From Mageeibacillus sp. UBA4314 (GTDB lineage: Bacteria > Bacillota > Clostridia > Saccharofermentanales > Saccharofermentanaceae): a stretch of DNA of 64,000 bases. The stretch spans positions 1-64,000 of the forward strand of contig DGUI01000011.1 in assembly GCA_002394605.1 (NCBI GenBank), given 5' to 3'. Below the pieces are notes generated by a model. That model was not told where the DNA came from. It was given only the letters and a program-made list of their open reading frames with translations, and made no database searches. Position 1 is the first letter of the stretch. Every line of letters begins with the position of its first letter. Position numbers and translations under genes: made by a program. This document shows positions 16,871 to 25,500 of this stretch, one piece after another.

Positions 16871-18241
16871 ATGCCTACACTTAACAAGTATTCAAAAGTA
16901 ACTTCAGATATTGAGAAGCTCGCAGCTTACTGCAGCAGCGAGAAGATCAATCCCGATCTCTACGGTAAATATGATGTTAAGCGCGGACTCCGTGATCTTA
17001 ACGGTAAGGGTGTGCTTACAGGCCTTACCGAGGTTTCTGAGATCGTTGCATCCAAGATGGTCGACGGCAGATCAGTGCCATGTGACGGCGAGCTTTATTA
17101 CCGCGGTTACAATGTCAGGGATATCATCGGAGGTATCGCTCCGGAAGATCATTTCGGATTTGAAGAAGCTTCATATCTGCTATTATTCGGTAAGCTGCCG
17201 AATAATGATGAATTGAAGGAATTCTGCGATATTCTGGCTGAATACAGGACACTTCTTCCGAAGAACTACGTCCGCGATGTCATCATGCAGAAGCCCAGCA
17301 ACGATATCATGAATAACCTGGCAAGAGGCGTACTTAACCTCTATGCGTACGATCAGAATGCTAATGATCTGTCCATACCGAATGTATTGAGACAGTCGCT
17401 GGAACTGATCGCATTCTTCCCTATCATATCTGTCTACAGCTATCAGGCGAAGAAGTATTATAACGATAAGGGATCTTTTATCATTCACCGTCCCAAGCCC
17501 GAACTGTCAACGGCTGAGAACATCCTTCACATGCTCCGCCCCGATTCCAAGTTTACTCCTCTTGAGGCGAAGATCCTTGATATCGCACTCATCCTTCACG
17601 CTGAGCATGGCGGCGGTAACAACTCCACTTTTACGACTCATGTAGTATCAAGTTCAGGCACTGATACATACTCTTCCGTTGCGGCTTCCTTAAGTTCACT
17701 CAAGGGACCTAAGCACGGCGGAGCAAACATCATGGCCATGAAGATGTTTGCTGATATCAAGAAGAATGTCAGTGACTGGAAAGATGATGAACAGATCGCC
17801 GATTACTTAAGGAAGATCCTCCATAAGGAGGCTTTCGATAATACCGGCGTGATTTATGGCATGGGACATGCCGTATACTCGATCTCCGATCCCAGAGCGC
17901 TGATCTTCAAGGAATTCGTTCAGCAGCTGTCTGTTGAGAAGAACCGTGTTGCGGAATTCAATTTCTATTCGAAGATCGAGAGGATCGCAGCTGAACTTAT
18001 CACTCAAGAACGCCGCATATTTAAGGGTGTATCCGCTAATATCGACTTCTACAGCGGATTCGTATATTCGATGCTCGGACTTCCGGTAGAACTCTACACT
18101 CCCCTTTTCGCGATCGCCAGGATATCAGGATGGTCAGCACACAGGATAGAAGAGATCAACAATCCCGGCAAGATCATCAGACCAGCATATATGTGCGTCC
18201 AGAAGCGTCATAAGTACGTTCCGAAGAACAAGAGGAAATAA
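16871..18241 (+). CDS. gltA: Citrate synthase
   Basis: Condenses acetyl-CoA and oxaloacetate to citrate. Catalytic blocks are ILHAEHGGGNNSTFT, GPKHGGAN and GMGHAVYSISDPRA, followed by the SGFVYSMLGLP segment. Length 456 fits the large Gram-positive anaerobe form. GGAGG at 16861 is five bases from the ATG at 16871; the in-frame GTG six bases earlier overlaps the ribosome site and is rejected. In an anaerobe this most likely feeds glutamate synthesis. It converges on uppP with three bases between stops and no visible terminator. Confidence 0.93.
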   Translation: MPTLNKYSKVTSDIEKLAAYCSSEKINPDLYGKYDVKRGLRDLNGKGVLTGLTEVSEIVASKMVDGRSVPCDGELYYRGYNVRDIIGGIAPEDHFGFEEASYLLLFGKLPNNDELKEFCDILAEYRTLLPKNYVRDVIMQKPSNDIMNNLARGVLNLYAYDQNANDLSIPNVLRQSLELIAFFPIISVYSYQAKKYYNDKGSFIIHRPKPELSTAENILHMLRPDSKFTPLEAKILDIALILHAEHGGGNNSTFTTHVVSSSGTDTYSSVAASLSSLKGPKHGGANIMAMKMFADIKKNVSDWKDDEQIADYLRKILHKEAFDNTGVIYGMGHAVYSISDPRALIFKEFVQQLSVEKNRVAEFNFYSKIERIAAELITQERRIFKGVSANIDFYSGFVYSMLGLPVELYTPLFAIARISGWSAHRIEEINNPGKIIRPAYMCVQKRHKYVPKNKRK

Positions 18242-18244
18242 GAC

Positions 18245-19117
18245 TTATCTTCCGATAACTCCTGCAATACCGAAGACTAGGACTATTATGCCCAGGACTA
18301 TCCTGTACCATGCAAAGACATTGAAGTTATGCTTCCTGATGTAGCTCATTAACGCCTTTATGACGAAGAGGCTGACAAGGAAAGCAGATACCATTCCGAT
18401 CAGGAGCAATACCACCTCACCGCCTGTTACATCGCCTTTGAACTTGATGATCTTAAGAAGGCTGGCGCCTGCCATAACAGGGACAGCAAGGAAGAAAGTA
18501 AACTTTGCAGCAGTGCGTCTGTCTATGCCAAGGATAAGTGAGCCTACGATCGTCGTACCCGATCTGGATGTACCGGGAAAGATCGCTGCGATAAGCTGGA
18601 AAACACCGATAAGCAGCGCGTGCTTATAAGTAATCTGTCCTATTTTGGTAATCTTAGGTTCGATCTTCTTTACCTTAAGGATGTATTCAGTAACGAGGAA
18701 AACGATACCGAAAACGATCAGAGCGATCGCTACACTTACATAGTTATAAAGGTGCTCATCGAGCCAGTCATCAAAAAGGACTCCGACTATGGCTGCAGGA
18801 ATGCAGGCAACTAATATCTTGAACCACATCTGGAACGTATTGACCTTGATATACCGGCCAAAACCGTCTTTGGACAGAGGCCTCTTATTATCCTTCTTCC
18901 CGAAAGGCCACAGATCCCTGATATAAAGAAGGATTACGGCACAGATCGCTCCAAGCTGAATGACAACGAGATAAAGATCAAAGAAATCATCAGAGACATT
19001 GATCTTGAGAAATTCATTAAGAAGGATCATATGTCCCGTGGAACTGATGGGAAGCCATTCAGTAATGCCTTCCACTATGCCAAATATAAGTGCTACCAGA
19101 TAATCCCAGATTCCCAT
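18245..19117 (-). CDS. uppP: Undecaprenyl-diphosphatase
   Basis: BacA/UppP-type membrane phosphatase that recycles undecaprenyl diphosphate for peptidoglycan synthesis and can confer bacitracin tolerance. The two active-site blocks are present: GIVEGITEWLPISSTGH (13-29) and FPGTSRSGTTI. About eight transmembrane segments in 290 residues. The frame is open to 19150, but AGGAG stands six bases before the ATG at 19117, which also gives the standard N-terminus. Confidence 0.93.
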   Translation of the reverse strand: MGIWDYLVALIFGIVEGITEWLPISSTGHMILLNEFLKINVSDDFFDLYLVVIQLGAICAVILLYIRDLWPFGKKDNKRPLSKDGFGRYIKVNTFQMWFKILVACIPAAIVGVLFDDWLDEHLYNYVSVAIALIVFGIVFLVTEYILKVKKIEPKITKIGQITYKHALLIGVFQLIAAIFPGTSRSGTTIVGSLILGIDRRTAAKFTFFLAVPVMAGASLLKIIKFKGDVTGGEVVLLLIGMVSAFLVSLFVIKALMSYIRKHNFNVFAWYRIVLGIIVLVFGIAGVIGR

Positions 19118-19191
19118 ATTCACTCCTGCGATATATATTTCAGGAGACATTTTAACATTGAATCATCAAAAAGAGAAATCTTATCACCTGT

Positions 19192-19974
19192 TCACAGGTT
19201 TTCCTGCCGTGATAGGAGCATCATGAGAAGTGCTTTACGCTTATTATTGTAAGCATGGATGGTTATCCAAAGATTATTAGCTGCTGCAATGAACATGGCA
19301 AACCCGCAGATCCTCATAAGCTGCCGTCCAAATAACCCCGGGAACACAAGTATCAGTACTCCTAAGACTACCGAGAGAATGTCTATGATGATCTCTAACT
19401 TGGAATGAAGGCTGAACCTGTTCTTAAGCTCGTTAACGGGATCAAGACGTCTGGAAAACTGTTCGTTAATCCCTTCCTTGATACTGACTGCGATCTCGTC
19501 TTTATACAGGTTACCGGATAATTCCTGTTCAATATGGTTGATCCTCTCCTCATTCTTTTTCCTTCTGGCGATCAGTTTCTCAAGACGGAATGCCTGGAAC
19601 ACATTGGAAGACCCATTGTATATGATGAGAAAGGCAAGCAGATATGTGAGTATCGTGGCAGGAACCTCAGGCCAGATAAAGACCAGGATACTGAAAAGTA
19701 TCGCCACTGATGCAGAGCCTATGGTTATAGCGGTCTTCTTCGTTTTCTTGTCTTCAAATATGGCAGCGAAGAGAATAGTAACAGCTGCGATGATAACAGA
19801 AAAAGCCACTCCCCTTGCAAGCCCGTTGACACCGACATTGGGATTAAATACAAATGTTATGCCGTCGATCAGGAGCATGACCGCAATGACGGTCTTATTG
19901 CGCATAAGAAGATCGATCCAGTTGAAAGTCTGGTCTATCCTGTCCTTAAATTCGATCTTACTTATTCTCTTCAT
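19192..19974 (-). CDS. DUF308-like (HdeD-like) membrane protein
   Basis: Polytopic membrane protein with paired hydrophobic hairpins (MLLIDGITFVFNPN, ILVFIWPEVPATILTYLLAFLIIYNG, VVLGVLILVFPGLF) typical of the DUF308/HdeD-like family. A charged cytoplasmic loop lies around 130-190. Function unknown. The ATG at 19974 lies just after the U-run of the tRNA terminator, with no good ribosome site in between, so either it is read from read-through or leaderless mRNA, or the true start is the internal ATG 23 codons further in. Confidence 0.65.
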   Translation of the reverse strand: MKRISKIEFKDRIDQTFNWIDLLMRNKTVIAVMLLIDGITFVFNPNVGVNGLARGVAFSVIIAAVTILFAAIFEDKKTKKTAITIGSASVAILFSILVFIWPEVPATILTYLLAFLIIYNGSSNVFQAFRLEKLIARRKKNEERINHIEQELSGNLYKDEIAVSIKEGINEQFSRRLDPVNELKNRFSLHSKLEIIIDILSVVLGVLILVFPGLFGRQLMRICGFAMFIAAANNLWITIHAYNNKRKALLMMLLSRQENL

Positions 19975-19980
19975 ACTCTA

Positions 19981-20016
19981 AAAATAAAACCTCTTCAGCG
20001 GTCAGCCGAAAAGGTT
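19981..20016 (-). terminator. Terminator of the tRNA-Ile2/tRNA-Tyr unit
   Basis: An imperfect hairpin (AACCT/AGGTT base, TTC/GAA and GC/GC upper stem) is followed on the minus strand by TTTTATTTTT. It ends a few bases before the start codon of the DUF308-like gene. Confidence 0.65.
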
Positions 20017-20021
20017 TGTTG

Positions 20022-20106
20022 TGGTGGGAGGAGGTGGATTCGAACCACCGAAGTCGCTGACGACAGATTTACAGTCTGTTCCCTTTGGCCACTCGGGAAT
20101 CCTCCC
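20022..20106 (-). tRNA. tRNA-Tyr (GTA)
   Basis: 85 bases including encoded CCA. GGGAGGA/TCCTCCC acceptor stem, anticodon loop CTGTAAA, a long variable arm as in class II tRNA-Tyr, and GGTTCGAATCC in the T arm. Confidence 0.95.
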
Positions 20107-20131
20107 ATATATTCGATTGTGCCGGTGCGGT

Positions 20132-20208
20132 TGGTGGGCCTTCAGGGACTCGAACCCAAGACCGACCGGTTATGAGCCGGTTGCTCTAACCAACTGAGCT
20201 AAAGGCCC
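20132..20208 (-). tRNA. tRNA with CAT anticodon, probably tRNA-Ile2
   Basis: 77 bases including encoded CCA, with GGGCCTT acceptor, GTTGGTTAGAGC D arm and anticodon loop CTCATAA. The anticodon reads CAT, but the body resembles Bacillus tRNA-Ile2, in which TilS turns C34 into lysidine to read AUA. An elongator tRNA-Met cannot be excluded by eye. The initiator is at 43702. Confidence 0.9.
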
Positions 20209-20222
20209 ACGTCAAACACCGC

Positions 20223-20241
20223 TAAGCGTTATTGAACGCTT
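20223..20241 (-). repeat. Hairpin at the 5' end of the tRNA transcript
   Basis: A 7-bp perfect stem AAGCGTT/AACGCTT with a 4-base loop lies between the tRNA promoter and tRNA-Ile2, right where the transcript should begin. Confidence 0.5.
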
Positions 20242-20245
20242 GAAT

Positions 20246-20274
20246 AGTATATAAATAAGTCGGGCAAAGGTCAA
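20246..20274 (-). promoter_or_regulatory. Promoter of the tRNA-Ile2/tRNA-Tyr unit
   Basis: Minus strand TTGACC (20269-20274), 17-base spacer, TATACT (20246-20251): a strong sigma-A match in the right place for a tRNA operon. Confidence 0.75.
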
Positions 20275-20299
20275 GTGTTTTTTTATAATAAAGATAAGA

Positions 20300-20315
20300 G
20301 GCCACCGGAGTGGCC
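20300..20315 (-). terminator. Terminator of the surface-protein operon
   Basis: A perfect GGCCAC/GTGGCC stem with a 4-base loop lies 15 bases after the stop of the last surface-protein gene, followed on the minus strand by a T-rich tail. Confidence 0.7.
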
Positions 20316-20330
20316 CCTTACTGCTATAGA

Positions 20331-22529
20331 TCAGGGATTCTTGCAAACACCTTTGGAATTAAACTTATACGTCTTCTTCCCTATCTTGAGGGATTTGCCC
20401 TTTACCATCTTGCCGTTAGATCCGAAGTAGTACCACTTACCGCTCTTCTTGTACCATTTCTTTGTGTAAGCCTTACCATCCTTCTTCAGGTAGTATGTAT
20501 TACCCTTAGTATCGTCCTTCAAGCCGGACTTAAGCATTACACCGCTCTTATTGAAGAGATAATAGTACTTACCGATCTTCTTGCCGTTTACTGTTGCAGC
20601 GCAGGTGGTCTTGTTGAAATAATACTTCTTCTTACTGATAGTCTTCCAGCCGGTGACGATCTTACATGTCGACTTATCAAAAAAGTACTTCTTGCTGCCG
20701 ATCGTCTGGAGGCCCTTGACTTTTACACCGTCTTTGTAGTAGTACTTCTTCTTACCTTTGCTGTCATACTTCCAGCCAGTAAAATTAGCTGTTCCAACGA
20801 TCTTAAACTGCGCATCTATTGTCTCGTTGTAGTTGCCCTTACCGGTGATGGTTACTGTAGCCGTACCCTTGTCCTTGTTATTGGAATAAGATACTGTATA
20901 GTCTTTGCCTTCTACGAGTGTCATATCACCGTCAGTAACCGTTACAGAAGGTGTGATCGCCGAACCGGTATAAAGCTGATCAGAGATCTTTTTTACAGTT
21001 GCATCTGAGATCGATCTGGGTGTGATCTGGAATGTTCTCCTGCACTTCTCGCCATATTTACCCATTCCGCAGACATAGATCTCAGCGCTCGAAGTGACAT
21101 TAGTATTATTTTTATAGGTAACAGAATAATCAACGCCTTCGACCAGTGTCTCACTGCCAAACTTAACAGTAGGCTTAGGTTTGATCGGAGAACCTGTATA
21201 TGTTACTTTATCCGGAATTCCGGTAATATTAGCAGAAGAAATGCTTATGTTTTTTGAAATGGTGAAAGCGCCTGTAGATGCATCGATAATGCCAAAATCC
21301 GTTATGGGACCGTCAGGACCAACGTCATCAATATAGATGAGCACCTTACCATTATCATATATGGGATCGCATGTGTTTACATAACCTGCTTCAGTATAGA
21401 TCTTGCTGAGGAGTTTACCTGAAGCGTCAACAAATGCATACTGGATCGAATTGCCGGCGTACTGCCAGATAACTGCAAACTTGTTAGAACTGATCTTAAC
21501 GAGATGTACATTAGTACAGCTACCTGAGCCTTCAGCATTGTTCGTAAGCCAGTTTACACTACTGGAATCTGCAGTCTTGCCGGCAGTACAAACAAAGACA
21601 TTATATGTCTTGCCTGAATTGAAATTTGACAGGTTAACGCTTGTTCCTGCAACGATAGACCCGCTTCCTGATGTCTCAAGTCCGCCCAAAGTCGCTTTGA
21701 TCTCAGGGTTTCCAAGATAGCCGTCAAACTCGATGGGAACCACATAATTACAGAAATCATTCTCACCGTCATTGAACTTTCCGGAAGAAATATCATTTTT
21801 ATAATATGAGATCATTACTCCTCTGGGATAAGCATTACCAATGTCGGCGCCTATGATATGGTTATTGTCGATCTTTGCATACTGAGCAAAGGAATGGCTT
21901 ACATAACCCTGGGTTTCACATCCCAACTCATCCATCTTATCAAGCAGTTTCATTGAAGATACATCAAAGAGCATCACCATGTTAGACTGAACATTCTGAT
22001 TCTCATCACCGCATTTATAAGAAATGTGGCAAGTCCTTACTACAAGCTTGCTTCCGGAGATCGCAAAGGATGCTGTTCTGCCCATGAATTTTTTCTCATT
22101 ATAATTATTGAACGGGCTGCAGGTATTGCAATTCTTGACAGCACACGAAGAGAGACGCTTCCAGGACGTGTCATACTTTGTAAGCCTGAAGCATTCAACA
22201 CTGCTTGATTCATTATCATTATCCTGTCCCGTCAGGATGTAGTAATTACTTCCCGTTGCGAAAAAGCCACCGAACTTTGTAAGTTCCATCGAGATCGACT
22301 TTTTGCTGACAACGTTATAATCAGAGTCATAATACTCTGCAAGATAAGATTTACCATTGTTGCCCTGGAAGATCATATAACCGTCCGAGGTCTTAACAAG
22401 ATATGTGTTCTTTGAACTGGGCAATGATGATGGTGTTGATGCGCTTGCTATTGAAGTAATTGCAAACAACATCACAAATGCCATCAAGATGCTGACTACC
22501 GTGCCAGAAACTGTTCTTAAGATTCGCAT
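20331..22529 (-). CDS. Secreted wall-binding protein A, 2 Ig-like repeats
   Basis: Exported protein of 732 residues. A signal peptide (1-30, ending SIASA) is followed by a ~400-residue module (31-430) rich in YxxxxN/D beta-strand-like units that I do not recognise, perhaps a beta-propeller. Two ~75-residue Ig-like repeats follow (about 433-585; YTGSxIxPxxxVxxGxxxLVEGxDYxVxYxNN), then a C-terminal array of aromatic wall-binding repeats (GWKTISKKKYYFNK, KWYYFGSNGKMVKG) ending in CKNP. These resemble choline-binding (CW_binding) repeats; the Ig-like units resemble the YDG/MBG class. The start is the ATG at 22529 after GGAGG. Last gene of a four-gene operon, 18 bases after B. A surface adhesion or matrix role is inference. 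Confidence 0.8.
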   Translation of the reverse strand: MRILRTVSGTVVSILMAFVMLFAITSIASASTPSSLPSSKNTYLVKTSDGYMIFQGNNGKSYLAEYYDSDYNVVSKKSISMELTKFGGFFATGSNYYILTGQDNDNESSSVECFRLTKYDTSWKRLSSCAVKNCNTCSPFNNYNEKKFMGRTASFAISGSKLVVRTCHISYKCGDENQNVQSNMVMLFDVSSMKLLDKMDELGCETQGYVSHSFAQYAKIDNNHIIGADIGNAYPRGVMISYYKNDISSGKFNDGENDFCNYVVPIEFDGYLGNPEIKATLGGLETSGSGSIVAGTSVNLSNFNSGKTYNVFVCTAGKTADSSSVNWLTNNAEGSGSCTNVHLVKISSNKFAVIWQYAGNSIQYAFVDASGKLLSKIYTEAGYVNTCDPIYDNGKVLIYIDDVGPDGPITDFGIIDASTGAFTISKNISISSANITGIPDKVTYTGSPIKPKPTVKFGSETLVEGVDYSVTYKNNTNVTSSAEIYVCGMGKYGEKCRRTFQITPRSISDATVKKISDQLYTGSAITPSVTVTDGDMTLVEGKDYTVSYSNNKDKGTATVTITGKGNYNETIDAQFKIVGTANFTGWKYDSKGKKKYYYKDGVKVKGLQTIGSKKYFFDKSTCKIVTGWKTISKKKYYFNKTTCAATVNGKKIGKYYYLFNKSGVMLKSGLKDDTKGNTYYLKKDGKAYTKKWYKKSGKWYYFGSNGKMVKGKSLKIGKKTYKFNSKGVCKNP

Positions 22530-22547
22530 TTCTTCCTCCAATAATTA

Positions 22548-25500
22548 TCACGGATTCTTACATATACCGTTGGACTTGAACTTATAGGTCTTCTTCCCTA
22601 TCTTGAGGGATTTGCCCTTTACCATCTTGCCGTTAGATCCGAAGTAGTACCACTTACCCTTCTTCTTAGCCCATTTCTTCGTATAGGCTTTACCATCTTT
22701 CTTCAGATAATATGTATTACCCTTGGAATCAGACTTCCAGCCGCTCTTCTGCATCACGCCTGATGTACTGAAGAGATAATAATACTTACCGATCTTCTTG
22801 CCGCCGGTCGTTGCAGCAAATGAAGTCTTACTGAAATAATACTTCTTCTTGCTGATCGTCTTCCATCCGGATACGATCTTGCCTGTGGACTTATCGAAAT
22901 AATATTTCTTGCTGCCGATCTTCTGAAGTCCTTTTACCTTGGAGCCATCCTTGTAATAGTACTTCTTTTTGCCCTTGCTGTCATATTTCCAGCCGGTATA
23001 TTTCTCGATGGACACAATATTAAACTGGACTTCAGTCGTGTCGTTGTAGTTGCCAATACCGGCAATAGTGACAGTTGCCGTACCCTTATCCTTATTGTTG
23101 ATATAAGTTACAGTAAAGTCTGTACCTTCAACGAGTGTTACATCGCCGTCAGTAACCGTTACTGAAGGAGTGATCGCTGAACCTGTATAGAGCTGCTGTG
23201 GGATCTCCTCAACCGTTGCAGCTGCGATCGACCTTGCAAGGATCTTGAAAGTCTTAGTTGCAGTACCTGAATAGTTACCGACGCACGTAACAGTAACGGT
23301 TGCGGTGCCTGCATTGGTGTTGTCCTTGTAAGACACCTTATAATCCTTGTTTAGATTAAGCGTTGTGCTTCCTGTCTTAACTGTGACAGCAGGTTCGATC
23401 TTGGCTCCGTTGTATCTCTGATCAACGATGTCTGATACTGTCAGAGTAACACTCTTAGGTGTGATCTTGAACGTAGCGGATACAGAGCTCTTGTAGTTGC
23501 CCTTGCCCTTAACAGTAACAGTAGCTGTACCGCAGTTTGTGTTGTCCGAATACTCAAGAGAGTAGTCAGTATCAAGCTTAAGCTTAGTGCTGCCATCCTT
23601 AACGACAGGCGCCGGCTTGATAGCTGAGCCTGTATAAACAACATCCGTCAGGCCTTCAACAGCAGCATTGCCTATCGATCTTGCAGTGATCGTAAACATT
23701 GCTGATACTGAACCACTGTAGTTGCCCTTACCATTGACAATTACAGTTGCTGTTCCTGCATTCGTATTGTTCTTGTAATCAAGAGTATAGTCAGTATTGA
23801 CAGAAAGAGTCTTATCGCCGTCTTTTACAGTAACAGCAGGTGTCTTGGCTGTACCGTCATACTGCTGGCTTGCAATGGTTTCAACTGTGAAGTTAGCTGA
23901 TGAAGCCACGATCTTGAATGAGGCGGACTTGCTGCCAGTGTAGTTTCCGATACCTTCGATATTAACTGTTGCAGTTCCTGCATTAGTGTTATTGGAATAT
24001 GAAACCTTATAGTCAGTTCCCTTCTTAAGGGTCTTGCTGCCGTCAGTAACTGTTACTGCAGGTTCGATCGCACTTCCTGTGTATGTTACATCAGCTATCG
24101 AAGCGATCGATGCATTTCCGATAGATCTCTGGTTGATCGTGAAAGTACCGCTAACAGTACCGGTAAAGTTACCGATACCTGAAGCTACGACCTTACCTGT
24201 GCCTGCATTCTTATTATCCACATAAGATAATGTGTAGTCTGTGCCGGACTTAAGAGTCTTTCCATTATAAGTCAATGTCATACCTGGCTGCTGATCATTG
24301 CCGTTATAAGTTACAGCAGCGATATCAGCAACAGTTATACCCTTTGAGAGGGACTTCCTTGTGATCGTAAAGCTCGATACAATAGATCCGCCGTAAGGGC
24401 TGAGGCCGGTGATGGTGACTTTCGCTGTGCCGGCATTGGTGTTGCTGCTGTAAGAGACCTTATAGTGAGTTCCATCAAAAAGACGGGTCGTACCATCATA
24501 GACCGTTACTGCAGGCGTCTGAGGGTTGCCGTTATACTCGCAGCTTGCGATCTCAGACAGAGTCATCGCCTCGATCGATTTAGCACTGATGGTAAATGTT
24601 ACCGTCTTTGTTTCTTTGTAGTTGCCCTTACCGGTGATCGTGACCTTAGCCGTACCGGGATTGGTGTTATTTGAGTAACTTAATGTGTAATCTGTACCTT
24701 CATCAAGCTGAACACTGCCATCCTTAACTGTAACAGAAGGTGTAAAAGCACTTCCCGTATAAGTTACATTCGAAATGGAAGCTACGGTAGTGTCAGATAT
24801 ATCCTTGGCTTCGATCATGAAATAGAAAGTACGTGTCCCTGTAAAGTTTCCTGTACCTGTTGCAGTTACAGTAGCCTGACCTGCATTCTTGTTGTTCTTG
24901 TACTCAAGAGTATAGTCAGTTCCTTTTGTGAGGGATCCGTTATTGAAGACGAGATTAACATCAGGCTTATGAGCGGTGCCGTCATAAGTCTCGGTATCAA
25001 GTTCTATAGATCCAACATCTTCAAGAGAACAAGGATTGATCTTAAATGTCTTGGACTTAGTTCCTGTATAGTGACCCTTTCCTGAAACGGTTGCGGTTGC
25101 AGTACCGGCATTAGTATTGTTGCTGTACGATACCGTATAATCTGTGCCCTGAGTGAGTCTTGTTGTACCGTCAGTAACAATAACTGTCGGCTGCTGAGCT
25201 TTGCCGGTATATGTGCAGCTCGATACTGCAAGTGTCGTATCAGAGATCGGCTTACCCTTGATCGTGAATTTCAGGGTCTTTGTGCCTGTGTAATTATTGA
25301 TACCTTCAACATATACAGAAGCTTCACCGGGCTCAGTATTGTTTGAATAAGTTACTTTATAATCCGTACCCTTTGTCAATGACGTGCTGCCGTCAGTTAT
25401 CGTAACCTTAGGCTCATAAGCCGTACCTGAATATGTAACATCAGAGATCGATGAGAACGTCAGATTGAGCAATGACTTGGGATTGATCTTGAATGTTATC

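Noticed and set aside
20132..20208. A second initiator or elongator tRNA-Met
   Set aside because: The anticodon is CAT, but the body matches tRNA-Ile2 better and the C1-A72 mismatch of the initiator is absent. Elongator Met is not fully excluded.
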